64,000 bases of DNA, from contig NC_088934.1 of NCBI RefSeq assembly GCF_038396675.1, forward strand, positions 6,436,001-6,500,000, read 5' to 3'. The translations under genes and the position numbers were made by a program. Below are positions 26,155-35,984 of the stretch, one piece after another (the first letter of the stretch is position 1; each line of letters opens with the position of its first letter). The notes below the pieces were generated by a model. It saw only the letters and a list, made by a program, of their open reading frames with translations, searched no databases and was not told where the DNA came from. This stretch comes from Hydra vulgaris (lineage: Eukaryota > Cnidaria > Hydrozoa > Anthoathecata > Hydridae).

Positions 26155-27638
26155 CAGTATCGGACATAAAGGAAACAATATTCTTAATTTGTTAAATTAA
26201 ATGAATAAGAATAATATAAATAAATATGAATAATATATCGTCAACTATATTGCCAACAAAACATATTTTAAAACATTTTACACAAGTCCAGTGAGTGTTG
26301 ATGAAATTTTATCTCAACAAATTTTTGTAAGCGTACTTATGAGTGGTTTTTTTAAGATTTCAAGCAACAAAAAGTAAGCAGCGTATGAAATATTTATGCT
26401 ATTATGCTTTACTAAATTTTTAAATATATTTTAAATGTTGTCTTTATCGAGTTAACATGGCCTAGGGTAAAAATATTACAACTGAATTTAAAGAAAGAAT
26501 TATAAGTGCCTATAAAAATGGAATAAAACAAGGTGAAATCGGAATCAGATTAAGTGTTTCAAAATCTGTTGTTTCGAAAACATTAACAATTTTTAAGAAA
26601 AAAGGAATATTTAATATAAAATATCCTGGCAGGCTGAGAAAAACATCAAAAAGAGATGATAAAAGGATAAAGAGACTGTCATAATTTGACCCTATTAAAT
26701 CTTCTACAAAAATTAACGCAGAATTTGATAATGTAAATGTGTCTAACAGTACAATTCAGAGACGTCTTACAGAGGTTAACTTATTTGCCAGCAGGCCAGC
26801 AAAAAACTGAGTAAGAAAAATGTAGAGGCCAGAATAGTATTTGCGAGACGTCACGAACGCTGGACTGCAAGAGATTGAAGAAAAGTTCTCTTCAGTGACA
26901 AAGCTAAGTTTTCTATATTTGGAAGTAATCGAATTCTTTATGTAAGACAAACTAAACAAGAAAGGCGCAATCTTAAATATGTATTACCAACAGTTAAGCA
27001 TGGATGCGGAAGTGTAATGGTTCGGAGTTGATTCTCCGGTCATGGTACGGACCCAATTCATAGAATTGAAGGCATTAGGAATAAGTACTAGTATGCAGCT
27101 ATACTGAAAGACATAATATTACCATTAGCGAAATGGAACATACTGCTGAGATTTATTTTTTAGCAAAACAAAGATCCCAATTTCCAGACCTCAACCCCAT
27201 AGAAAATCTGAGGAAAATAGTTGAGAAGAAAGTAAGGTCCAAAACATTTTCAAATACGGCAGAGTTGTTTGAAGAAGCTGTGAATATGTAGAAATCAATA
27301 GACGTCACTGTAATTGACAATCTCATTTCATCTATGCCGAAAAGATGCAAGGTAGTTATTGAAAATAAAGGGCATTGGACAAAATGTTCGTTTTTTAATT
27401 TTTTCTTTTGTTTGGATAGGAGAATTAAAACATATATATTTAGTTGCTTCCTTTTTGTCGCTCTGCAAAATGAATATATCTTTTAGTTTTATATTATTTT
27501 TATTTGCACGTTTAAAATTATACTCATTATATAAATATCAATTGAAAAAGACATTTGTTCATTTATTTTTAATCCTGGTTTAACAATTTGTTTAAAGTGT
27601 TGATTATAATTTTATCGCTCCGTTTTTGTCCGATACTG
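26155..27638 (+). mobile_element. Tc1-like transposon relic
   Basis: The left end CAGTATCGGACATAAAGG and the right end, read inverted, CAGTATCGGACAAAAACGG match at 17 of 19 positions. TA flanks both ends. Length 1484 bp. It holds a broken Tc1-type transposase (26457-27390). It ends 104 bp upstream of the ANK-cGLR start codon. Confidence 0.9.
26457..27390 (+). pseudogene. Tc1-type transposase, broken
   Basis: The frame starts MA*GKNITTEFKERIISAYK, then NGIKQGEIGIRLSVSKSVVS (first helix-turn-helix) and KKGIFNIKYPGRLRKTSKRD (GRPRK-like AT-hook linker, second HTH). Later blocks are STIQRRLTEVNLFASRPAK, a degraded catalytic region, and near 27180 SRPQPHRKSEEN, a shifted form of the PDLNPIENLW block with the third acidic residue. 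More than ten stops and several frameshifts are present. Confidence 0.85.
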
Positions 27639-27736
27639 TATTATATAATAGTAATATTAATAATAATAATAAAAATTTTAATGGTAAATAAAATTAATTA
27701 TAATATTAATATAGTATAATTACAAACATCATTTAG

Positions 27737-27741
27737 GTAAT
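27737..27741 (+). promoter_or_regulatory. Likely splice acceptor 5 nt before the start codon
   Basis: TTTAG ends at 27736, followed by GTAAT and ATG. Hydra is known to use spliced-leader trans-splicing. The copine gene has the same arrangement (CTTAG, GGAAT, ATG). Either trans-splicing or an intron in the 5' UTR would use it. Confidence 0.45.
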
Positions 27742-30384
27742 ATGTCGAATCATAACTATGAAATTGATCAATTAGTGTATGAGGCATATAATGGCAATTA
27801 TGATTTGGTGTATAATGCATTGCTTGCTGGTGTATCTCCTAACAGTTGTGATTCAAGGGGTCATTATCTGCTTCATGCAGCTGTAGCTGGAAGTCAGGTT
27901 AAGATATGTGATTTATTAGTTACATCATGGCATGCATGGATTAACGTCACATGTAAAGGTGGTAATACTCCTCTTCATGTTGCTTCTGACGTAGCTGTAA
28001 TTGAACAACTTTATAGAAAAGGTGCCTTAATAAACTATTTAAATGATGAAGGAAGAACACCACTAATGACTGCCATTAAAAGAAAAAACAATGAAGTAAT
28101 TCAAAAATTAATTCAGTTAGGAAGCAATATTAACGCAGTAGACAAACAAGGAATGACAGCTTTACATTTTGCTGCAAGTATTTTAGACATAGAACCTAAT
28201 TTTATTCAAATTCTTTTAAACTCGGGTGCAAATTTAAATGCGGTAACAAAAGAAGGTTACACCCCGCTTTTTTTAGCATGCATGAATGGTAACATAAATA
28301 TAGTTAGACTATTATGCACAGATCATAACATCAATAAAATAGATTTTATTGGTCACTCTCCAATATGTATATTTCTGAAAAATAGTCCATATGAAGTAAA
28401 TAATAAAGGAGAAGTCATAAAATTTTTAGAGATGTTTATTTCTAAGGGATGCAATCTGAAGCATAAAACTAATGACGGAAAATCACTTCTTATGCTATTT
28501 ATAGAGGGACTTAGTAATAGTGACGAAATAATAGAAGATTCAAATTTATGCGAACTTGATATAAAAAAAGATGTTGAAATGATAAAAAATGTAATTAATC
28601 TAATTGATGATGGAGAAAACATAAATTTTGCTGACGAAAAAGGAGAAACTATTTTGCATAAGTTAGCTTGGATCGAAAGCATACCTATCAATATTATAGA
28701 ACAAATATTAATAAAAGGCGCAAAACCACAGATTGTTGACAAACTAAATATATCGCCGCTGCATTTAGCTGCTTCTGTAAATAACATTGATGCAGCTAAA
28801 ATTCTCATTAAATATGGAGCTAATATTAATGAAAAAGACATTTATGGATCGACAGTACTTCATTATGCTGCATATAGTCAGTCGTTCAATATAATAGAAT
28901 ATTTAATTAAAGCAGGTGTTTTAGAAAATGAACTAAATAATAACGAGCAAACATTTTATGAAACTCTACAACAAAACTATAAGTGTGAACTTTTTGATAC
29001 TTATTTAAAACTTACAGACAACGCACCTTTAACTGAAGTTGTTGATGCAGACAATCAAATATCTAGAGCATTAATTGTTTCGAGCGAGGAAGATATTAAA
29101 CCAGAATACTTTGTTCAACATAATAAAAAAAATGATATTTTAGAGAAAATAATTTTTCAAAACAGTATTGGGTCAATGTTTTTAAATAAAGCCGAAAAAG
29201 AGGTGTATGACACAATCCAATCTTTTATGGCAAAACTTTGCAACTTTGTATCAAAAGAAGATCCATTTTTAACATGCATTCCAAAAATATCTGGAAGTGT
29301 CAGTGAAAATACTAAATGCGGACTTCCAAATGAATTTGATTACTTGCTTATATTTGAGTCACTTGGTGAAGTGTGTGAAGTAGTAGAAACTTCTAGCTCA
29401 GGACTTATACATATGCGTTTCAAAAGCGAAAAGAAGTACTTTGACAATAAAACAAGTTTCAAATACTTTTTTCGATCCGATAGTTTTATAAGCATAGAAA
29501 CGGTGGAAAAAAGGATAACCAGTGTATTTACAAGTGTATTAGGAAAACCTAACCTATACAAAGATTCAACAGCAAATCTTTATAATCTCAGTGCAAACTA
29601 TTTATGTAAAAGCGGCGCCTCTTTTAATATACTTTTGAGGTACACAGGTCGACATCACAAAGATTTACAGGTTAATATCGATATTGTACCTGTTATACCA
29701 ATTAGGCAATTAATATCTCGATTAAAAAACTTGTCATTTTTATTAGATGATAAAAAAAAATTGCCAAAGTTAATGGTTACTTTTAAAAAAGCTTTGTGGA
29801 TAGGAAGAAAATACGGTGGTGCTCTTAGAATATCGTTTTCTCTGTTAGAAACTAATATTTTTGATAAAATTCCATCAAATGCTCGTATTGGATACACCCT
29901 TTGCAAGACACTCATTCTTCATGAAAATTTTCCAAATTTTTTGTTCAAAGAAAACAATTTTCCCATAATACACCAAACTAATATTACGTCATACATTTTA
30001 AAAAACACTTTATTTTATGAATTAAAATTATTATATGAATCCAGCGATGTTGATTTAAACTCAATTAGCATTGTTGAATGGACTGTAAGAATATTTAAAC
30101 GCCTTTATGTTTCACTTGCACAAGATAACGTAAAATCGTTTTTTCTACCAAGGGTCAATCTTCTTAAAGAAAAATATTGCAGTTTTTATGATTTTAATTA
30201 TGAAAAGCTAGATGCATCATTTGAAGGTGATTTAACAATTGTTAGCAGTGGCAAAATTACTAGTGACTATGATGGCTATCAAAATGTTATTGACATGATG
30301 GTGATAAAAACTGTTTTATTGTTAATAGGTACAAATCAAAGTACTAACTTTTTCTACCATGACCAAAACGATAGAATAATTTAA
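27742..30384 (+). CDS. Ankyrin-repeat cGAS-like receptor / Mab-21 nucleotidyltransferase
   Basis: An uninterrupted 880-residue protein. Residues about 8-395 form roughly ten ankyrin repeats (GGNTPLHVAS, EGRTPLMTAI, QGMTALHFAA, NISPLHLAAS, YGSTVLHYAA among them). From about residue 480 a Mab-21/cGAS-like nucleotidyltransferase begins: spine helix EVYDTIQSFMAKLC, then ISGSVSEN with the Gly518-Ser519 pair, then NEFDYLL with Glu531 and Asp533, and QVNIDIVPVI with Asp647 as third metal ligand. The C-terminal helical part (RIGYTLCKTLILHENFP, ITSYILKNTLFYEL) follows to the end. In active cGAS-like receptors these residues bind Mg2+ and make cyclic or linear nucleotide second messengers on ligand binding; ankyrin repeats usually bind proteins. 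The cGAS zinc ribbon is not seen. No signal peptide or membrane segment, so probably cytosolic or nuclear. Single exon. Activity and ligand are inference; the domain call is firm. Confidence 0.92.
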   Translation: MSNHNYEIDQLVYEAYNGNYDLVYNALLAGVSPNSCDSRGHYLLHAAVAGSQVKICDLLVTSWHAWINVTCKGGNTPLHVASDVAVIEQLYRKGALINYLNDEGRTPLMTAIKRKNNEVIQKLIQLGSNINAVDKQGMTALHFAASILDIEPNFIQILLNSGANLNAVTKEGYTPLFLACMNGNINIVRLLCTDHNINKIDFIGHSPICIFLKNSPYEVNNKGEVIKFLEMFISKGCNLKHKTNDGKSLLMLFIEGLSNSDEIIEDSNLCELDIKKDVEMIKNVINLIDDGENINFADEKGETILHKLAWIESIPINIIEQILIKGAKPQIVDKLNISPLHLAASVNNIDAAKILIKYGANINEKDIYGSTVLHYAAYSQSFNIIEYLIKAGVLENELNNNEQTFYETLQQNYKCELFDTYLKLTDNAPLTEVVDADNQISRALIVSSEEDIKPEYFVQHNKKNDILEKIIFQNSIGSMFLNKAEKEVYDTIQSFMAKLCNFVSKEDPFLTCIPKISGSVSENTKCGLPNEFDYLLIFESLGEVCEVVETSSSGLIHMRFKSEKKYFDNKTSFKYFFRSDSFISIETVEKRITSVFTSVLGKPNLYKDSTANLYNLSANYLCKSGASFNILLRYTGRHHKDLQVNIDIVPVIPIRQLISRLKNLSFLLDDKKKLPKLMVTFKKALWIGRKYGGALRISFSLLETNIFDKIPSNARIGYTLCKTLILHENFPNFLFKENNFPIIHQTNITSYILKNTLFYELKLLYESSDVDLNSISIVEWTVRIFKRLYVSLAQDNVKSFFLPRVNLLKEKYCSFYDFNYEKLDASFEGDLTIVSSGKITSDYDGYQNVIDMMVIKTVLLLIGTNQSTNFFYHDQNDRII

Positions 30385-30632
30385 AAAAACTACAGCTTAT
30401 AATAAAAAAAGTAATGGTTTTTATAAATTAAATAATCTTTAAATAAGTGCATTTGTAAATGAATTAACTACAACGACTGAGTTTGTAGGAACCAATCCTA
30501 TTACTGGAAAAGATTTCTTTCTATTATATGTTTTATCTTGTTTTCAACTTTTATAAAAACCATTACTTTTTTTATTATAAGTTCACCTTGCATTAAAAAA
30601 AGCTGTAGTTTTTTTAAATTATTCTTACTTTT
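30374..30632. repeat. Inverted duplication of the 3' end of the ANK-cGLR gene
   Basis: The last codons, stop and first 3' UTR bases (30375-30427, containing TTTAAAAAAACTACAGC and GTAATGGTTTTTATAAA) recur inverted at 30550-30632. The second arm carries a 19-nt insertion between its two halves (about 30583-30601). The spacer is about 120 bp. A transcript reading through would fold into a long stem. Confidence 0.85.
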
Positions 30633-30639
30633 TATTTCT

Positions 30640-31960
30640 AAAGATTGGATTGTTCTTTTAAGTATGAATCATCCCGAAATCAATTAATTGTTCCACTGTA
30701 TTACGCTATGTATAATTATAAACCTGTTGTTTTTATTTGATTTTTTCAAGCCAATTATTTAACCAACATAAACTAGCTTCTATTACTAAATCAAGTAGTT
30801 CTCGTTGAACATAAAATGTATCAAAAATGATTGTATAAGCTTCTTATTAATATATCAGAAGTGAAACTAGTTACCGTTACTTACGGTGCAGAAATAAATG
30901 TTACTAACGGAAAATAGCTTATTAACAATCAAAACAAAAAGGTATTTAAGTATTTATGTTAAAGAATGTACTTATTTAGGTGGTATTGTGGTTTATCCTC
31001 GAACTAATTTCCATATAGAGGCCTCACACCAAGGCCCGCAAAGACGAGTTCAGCTTACTAAATAGCATCATTGCCCGCTTCGCTGACCAAGAGTAAGTGA
31101 ATTTAAGAAAGAACAAAATAAGTTAGAGTGAAAGTCAGAAGAAGTCGAGTTAAAAAGGCAGCATAAAGAATGCGAATTGTTAGATGGATAACTGGATGTT
31201 AGAATGTGCAACTTATATTTATACTATTAATTAGTTTAATTAATGTATTTGTATAAACGTAACCATCATTGCTGATTACGTATGTTTATACTTATATATG
31301 TTATATTTATTATTATACTATGTTTATGTTTATAATAAGTATTAATTTATTTAGGTAATATGTTTCATAACTTGATAATTTTCATCTCTCATTTGTTTTG
31401 CAGAATATATTTCTTCACTTCAATTTCGGTATTGGTTGTAGTAATCTGAAAAAATAATGATAAATTGTAAAAATTTAGTTTGAAACCATAATTTATTTAT
31501 TTTGTAAGATGAAAAGTTTAAAACCTTTTATTCAAGCCATGCAACTTACATCATCATAAAAATCAACTACTTTTTTCTTGGTTTCTTTATTCAAAAAAGT
31601 TGCCTCTCTTAATGAGTTTCGACAATGCTGGAATGTAGCTCAGTAGCTAACTTTAGAATATTTTGCCGTAAAGCGCTGTTAGGTAACAGAAGTTTTATTT
31701 TGTTTACAGCCCCGGATAGAAAAGAATTTGTAATACACTTGTTTATTTTAAAAGAAACAATTAAATTGGCTAGCACAGAAAGTTTCTCATTTTAAGGGTC
31801 TTATTTTCCCTATCATGTACATAAAGTTTCTTGAGAGTTTCTTAAGATCACGTATTTCATTTGCAACTTGATTGAAGTTCCATTTGATTGCGTGCGCAAC
31901 TTAAAGACTCATTTAAACTGTTTAATTAGTGTTACTTCGATATGACATGTAGGTGAAAAA
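30640..31960. other. Non-coding stretch
   Basis: No supported gene. A GC-richer patch at 31010-31090 (GAGGCCTCACACCAAGGCCC) and a TTTGATTGCGTGCGCAAC word at 31882, similar to one at about 22235, are the only distinctive points. Confidence 0.35.
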
Positions 31961-31962
31961 TT

Positions 31963-32041
31963 AGAAAATATTCCTCAAACTTTTATTAAAATAATTTTCT
32001 TGTTGAAAATTATTTTAATAAAAGTTTGAGGAGTATTTTCT
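31963..32041. repeat. 37-bp-arm hairpin
   Basis: Arms 31963-31999 and 32005-32041 with one mismatch and a 5-nt TTGTT loop; the core is CCTCAAACTTTTATTAAAAT. Confidence 0.93.
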
Positions 32042-32512
32042 ATACAAGTTTTTTTTTTTTTAATTTCTTTTAAAAAATTTTTTTCTCATATTTATATAAG
32101 GAGACATTAAAATTGAAACCAAAATAAAGTTCCTTATTTTTACAATAAAAATGTTGTTGATACACCTCTGCATAATATGCTGCGACATCTTGTTTAGCGT
32201 TTACAGCTTACACTCAACAAAATCCAATGAACTGAGGGATATTAAGCGCAGAGTAAAAAATTCATTAGAAGCAAAAGGATGGGTTATTGTAGAAAATAAA
32301 ATTCAGATATCATATGATGTAATAAATTTGTACCTTATGCTAGTCTTGATAAAGCGATTTCAGCTATTATTGATGACGATAAAGATGATTTTAGTTGCGT
32401 ACTAAATTAACTTTAACAGACTTTCATAAATTTAATCTTACTTTGCCTGAGTAAATTTTTAGTAATAAAATTAATATAATAAAGGAGCTGTGTAGTCGTG
32501 ACATTTTTAATG

Positions 32513-32800
32513 GAGTGGAAGTCGGAGTCGCTAAAAAAAATCGCGACTGCGACTCTAATAGTAAAACTTCTTGGTATTGCACGCGCATGTACAAAATATT
32601 TAAAGAACTTTTCATATATTTGGCAAAAAAATAAAAATTTTAATTATTGCGTAATTTTTTAAAAGAAATCAAAGAATTTGTCAAAAATTTTATTTTGGAG
32701 TCGGAGTTGGAGTTGGAGTCGGAGTTGGAGTCGTACTCTGAAAATTTCAACGATTGAAGTCGGAGTCGGTACTTTTTTTTTTACGACTCCGCGCATCTGG
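32513..32800. repeat. GGAGTC-type hexanucleotide repeat patches
   Basis: Patches at 32515-32560 and 32696-32795 are built from GGAGTCG/GGAGTTG words on plus and the inverted form CGACTCC at 32793. The inverted arrangement around about 200 bp resembles hAT-type termini with ACTCC arrays, but no end could be fixed. Confidence 0.6.
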
Positions 32801-33239
32801 TTTACATCTTAAAAAAACCATGATCTGATTGAACTTTCCATAATGGTAGTAATTTAAAAAGCTTATTTACAAAATATTGAACTTAATGCAATTCAATCAT
32901 GTCAACCATTTAAACTGTTTGAAAAACTAAACATTTATGTAAAAATACTACCCGATGCCACATGTGGATAAAATACTTATACTAAGTAGTATAAATATTA
33001 TGCTGCTACCACTTATGTGGTAAAAGTACCATAAACAGACATGGCCTATATTTACGTCACCCTATGAATTGAGTGTGGCTACCATTTAATGATACACGTG
33101 GCCCAAATCAAATTTTCTTGTTAGTGTTCTCAATTGCTATGAATTATATGGTATAATTTTTTTTTTTTTTTGTTCTTTTCTTAAATATTCAATAAATTTA
33201 TACAATGAGATAGTTTAAATATAAATCGTTATACAATAA

Positions 33240-34110
33240 AATATAATAAAACTGTTATAAAAATAAAAACAAAAATAAGAACGCGAAGACTTGCAGAAGA
33301 GCTTCAGTTCTTATCATCGAGAAGTACAGTAAATATTAAGTACAGTATATTAACATGGAATATAAAATTAAAAAAACAAAACAAGGTCGTGAGATTATAA
33401 ATTAGCGAGAGCATAAATTTCGTAAGAATATATAAGTAAAATTGGTATAAAGAAAGTCTTGATACTTTAATATATAAGTACAATAATATTTTAAAAAGTA
33501 CTGTTTTCATAAACACATAAGATGTAGATCAGATATACAGTTATATATTATCGTATGTATTCATATTCATTTTTAGAAGAATTTAAAAATATAAAAACTT
33601 GTCTTCAAAAGAAAAAATAATTTCTTTTAGTTTTTTCTTGAATGTAAGATATTTCCATTCATGTGCAAAAATCAAAATTTTTTTAAAACTATTTTGTTAC
33701 AAAGAAAAGCTCCTGGAAATGAAATACATGACTTTCCAAAATTAGTTAGAGAAAAAGGTTGCCGAATTAGATTATCATTTCTTAAGTGGTATTTATTTTT
33801 ATCTTTTAAGGTATATAGATTATGAAAAGAAACAGGAGATGTGTTGGTTTTACATTTGTGCATAAAACAAAGTATATTAAAAATATTCAACTGATAAATA
33901 TTAAGAAATTTGATTTGAAATAATAATGGTTTGGCATGAGCAAATCGATCTTTATAATTTATAAGACGAGCAACATGCTCCTTCTGACGATAAAAATATA
34001 GCAGTTTAGCTTTATTGGTATTACCCTAGGCAATATTTGCATAATTTATATGGCAATAGATTAAAGAGAAATTTAATTGTGTTAAACTGTGTTTATTTAT
34101 ATCATTCAGA
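33240..34110 (-). pseudogene. LINE 3' fragment (reverse transcriptase C-terminal region and tail)
   Basis: On minus: SLIYCHINYANIA, KAKLLYFYRQKEHVARLINY, then FLNIYQLNIFNILCFMHK and NDNLIRQPFSLTNFGKSC, matching the C-terminal region of the LINE at 16116 (HYYLTYCNIAWAS, INLHQVLMFMYK). The intact piece is 33890-33672. The 3' tail at 33325-33276 reads TCTCGATGATAAGAACTG then GCTCTTCTGCAAG, a variant of the tail shared by the other LINE copies. Frameshifted and 5'-truncated. Confidence 0.8.
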
Positions 34111-34308
34111 AAAAATAATAGGTTTATATAAGGCTTTAATTACAAAGTACGTGCTTCATAAAAACTAAAAAGTAAGTTGAAAAACTTGACAAAACTTTAT
34201 TTATCTCTTGCTGACGAAACCAAATGAAAATATGAATTGTGATAAATAATTGTATTATCTCATCTCGAGATATATTAAATACAGCCTTTTGTGGGCCCCT
34301 CTAAGGCT

Positions 34309-34352
34309 CAGGAAAAAATATATTCACATAATATATGAATATATTTTTTCCT
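34309..34352. repeat. 17-bp-arm hairpin
   Basis: AGGAAAAAATATATTCA, spacer CATAATATA, then the reverse complement. Confidence 0.85.
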
Positions 34353-34382
34353 TATTTTATAACTTGTTACTTTAATCTCATT

Positions 34383-34420
34383 TATAAGAAATGATTTTCA
34401 CATCATTTCTTATAAGTAAA
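34383..34420. repeat. 14-bp-arm hairpin
   Basis: TTATAAGAAATGAT, spacer TTTCAC, then ATCATTTCTTATAA. Confidence 0.8.
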
Positions 34421-34819
34421 GAGTTTCAAGGTTGGTAAATCTTGACTTATTGAATTAAATTTTAATTTAAACGATTTTTTCTAATGCCAAGCGGTAAATT
34501 GTCTTCTTTAACTTTTTAATTACTTTGTTGATCTCTTTAATTCATGAAACCTTTTCAAAACATGTCTAAATTGAACCTTTACTTGTTATTCAATTTTGAG
34601 ATGATTTTAATTATAAAACAAAGTTTTTATATTTTTTAAGTATGGCTCTAGTCCACTGCTATGGGATCAACGATTCACTCCTAAATATGTTCAGAAACTG
34701 TTAGCATATTTTGAATTTTAATATTGCGCATAGATAACATTTATTTAAAATATATTTATATATTTTATATTTATTTATTTAAAAAAATAATCTATAAATA
34801 GATATATTTATTTAAAAAA

Positions 34820-35455
34820 ATAAATCACATATACAGCACAAGATTTTCAAATAATAACTATACTCAATCCAAAACCTACTATTCTGCCACTAAATACTCA
34901 ATCACAAACCGAGGACCTAAACTCTGGAATACACTTTTAAATAATGATCTTAAACCACTTTCTTCGCTTAATCAATTTAAAACTAAACTTAAGCAAAATC
35001 TTTTACTAAACGACAATGAACTAAATTTCTTCTGAAGCGTTTAAAATGAGAGTACTATTATTAATGATTTAGTATTAATAATTGTTTATTACTAAGATTG
35101 TCTATTCTAATACATAAATATGATAAATAATCTTGTCTCTAGTCTTGTTTCTGTTTATTTATTTTTTTTGTCTTTTTTTTTTGTTTGTGTTTTGTTTGTT
35201 TGTTTTTTCTTCTTTATTGTTGGTCTTTTTAGTAAGTAAAGTAAACTTAAGCGTTAATAAAAAAAAATAATTTATAGCAAATGTAACTTTTACGGTTTTT
35301 ATTAGTATTGTAATTTACGGTATATTTATTACGGGGCTTAGTGATAAGGCAACTATAGTCTTCTTTTTGCCCCTGTCATATATTGTTTTTTATTCATGAA
35401 CATTGTTATTGTAAATACTATTAACGACGAAATATATAATTAAAAAAAAAAAAAA
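34820..35455 (+). pseudogene. LINE 3' fragment with conserved tail
   Basis: The reading STRFSNNNYTQSKTYYSATK, then YSITNRGPKLWNTLLNND, and SLNQFKTKLKQNLLLND ending in FF* matches the C-terminal segment of CR1/L2-type reverse transcriptase ORFs (compare LYRGPYLWKMFPK in the copy at 16116). The 3' tail at 35333-35373 is GGGGCTTAGTGATAAGGC then AGTCTTCTTTTTGCCCC, with a GGGGC/GCCCC stem. An A run follows at 35442-35453. Only the last part of the LINE is present. Confidence 0.85.
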
Positions 35456-35459
35456 CATA

Positions 35460-35984
35460 CTCAATGCATATTATATAATCCCACCATACTCATATAACAT
35501 GTATAATATATTATTGTGAGATACCATAAATATCTGTTGTAGATAAGTGAAATTTTTACCTTTTATCTATCATGTGTATAGGTTTTACTATAACATAGAT
35601 AAAAGAAGAGTTTTACACCTGCTTTAAATTTAAATAAAAACCGTCAAACAATTAAATCATGGTTATTGTTTTGCTTAAGTTCCAGATAGCATATAATCCT
35701 GTCAAAGCATCTATTTTCACGGCTGCAAATTTTAATTGGGCTACGTTATGCAGAAAGTTACCATCCCACTCATACTTGGTTTTAAGATAAATTAGTTAAA
35801 ACTTATTTTGATTGTTTCAAAATTCTGCATTTGTAATAAAATGTTAAATAAAGTTGTTCCACAATTATTTAGAAACAACTTAATTTGAGGTTTTATTAAG
35901 ATTTTTCAAAGTTGTTCCTCGGTTATTATCAAAAATAAAATTTTAATAAATCATCTCCCAACTATTTGCAAGAAAATGAAATAT
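35460..35984. other. Non-coding stretch
   Basis: AT-rich with no supported feature. Confidence 0.35.

Noticed and set aside
28353..28841. 162-residue open frame on the minus strand
   Set aside because: Antisense to the ankyrin repeats of the cGLR gene; the composition reflects the complement of the real gene.
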